DNA of 5,519 nucleotides from Oscillospiraceae bacterium (GTDB lineage Bacteria > Bacillota > Clostridia > Oscillospirales > Ruminococcaceae), in contig JAGBFZ010000215.1 of the NCBI GenBank assembly GCA_018110855.1, forward strand, positions 1 through 5,519, in the 5' to 3' direction. The position numbers and the translations under genes are program-made. The stretch's first letter is position 1; each line of letters starts with the position of its first letter. This document shows, in pieces, positions 5,288 to 5,519 of the stretch. The notes beneath the pieces are model-generated. The model ran no database searches and was not told where the DNA came from. It saw only the letters and a program-made list of their open reading frames with translations.

Positions 5288-5519
5288 TTATTCGGAGAAC
5301 ATTGCTGTGGAAAGATATCTCTCACCTGTATCGGGGAGAAGAACAACAATGGTCTTGCCCTTGTTTTCGGGACGCTTTGCAAGCTCTATTGCCGCATAAA
5401 GCGCTGCTCCCGAGGATATTCCCACAAGCACGCCCTCGGACTTGGCAATTTTTCTGCCTGTATCGAATGCGTCATCGTTTTCTACGGGGATTATCTCATC
5501 ATAGATCTTGGTATCAAGG
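5288..5519 (-). CDS. cysK: Cysteine synthase A (O-acetylserine sulfhydrylase), C-terminal part
   Basis: The minus strand encodes the last 76 residues of a PLP-dependent cysteine synthase, which makes L-cysteine from O-acetylserine and sulfide in the cytoplasm. The 5' part, including the PLP lysine, lies beyond the window. The visible part carries the family's conserved C-terminal sequence: the YDEIIPV strand, a [12 protein letters not shown] segment whose serine contacts the PLP ring nitrogen in characterised enzymes, [21 protein letters not shown] and the ending [11 protein letters not shown]. The stop is TAA (complement of 5288-5290). The gene is convergent with tsaB and shares a terminator with it. 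The closely related CysM is less likely because the AKRPENKGK and DTGERYLST signature is that of CysK. Confidence 0.93.
   Translation of the reverse strand, partial: LDTKIYDEIIPVENDDAFDTGRKIAKSEGVLVGISSGAALYAAIELAKRPENKGKTIVVLLPDTGERYLSTAMFSE

Noticed and set aside
1..5519. Mobile element, CRISPR array, tRNA or rRNA gene
   Set aside because: I found no transposase or integrase motif, no flanking inverted repeats, no evenly spaced repeat array and no tRNA-like cloverleaf. The genes have uniform base composition and codon style.

Overview
The window looks like an ordinary chromosomal segment from a low-to-mid GC anaerobic Firmicute, most likely a Ruminococcus-like member of the Clostridia. The basis is the style of the proteins (a Firmicute-type LytTR/DUF3021 pair), strong purine-rich Shine-Dalgarno (SD) sites, clear sigma-A type promoters, and TTG/GTG starts. 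The genus is an inference, not a sequence match.

Layout: (1) Positions 3-68 hold the last codons of an unrecognised plus-strand gene, followed by a strong hairpin (73-102). (2) A good promoter (148-176) starts a tightly packed four-gene operon, 211-2899: a DrrA-type ABC ATPase, an ABC-2 membrane permease, a stand-alone LytTR DNA-binding regulator and a four-helix DUF3021 membrane protein. The first three genes are joined by ATGA overlaps, and the SD of the fourth overlaps the stop of the third. (3) A near-consensus promoter (2927-2955) starts a second operon, 2998-5190: a GNAT-family protein with a large extra C-terminal region, then tsaE and tsaB of the tRNA t6A pathway. All three use non-ATG starts (GTG, GTG, TTG). 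(4) A bidirectional terminator (5234-5273) separates tsaB from the convergent 3' end of a cysteine synthase (cysK) on the minus strand, which runs off the window.

How the genes fit together: the first operon looks like a self-contained export or sensing unit. An ATPase-permease pair moves or senses an unknown substrate, and a LytTR regulator is paired with a small membrane protein that may control it, probably with feedback on the operon's own promoter. This resembles the known LytTR-plus-membrane-inhibitor systems of Firmicutes, but here the transporter genes come first. The second operon combines housekeeping t6A genes with an acetyltransferase-like protein of unknown substrate. I see no mobile element, CRISPR array, tRNA or rRNA gene. 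The two least explained items are the C-terminal part of the GNAT protein and the role and target of the ABC/LytTR/DUF3021 unit.
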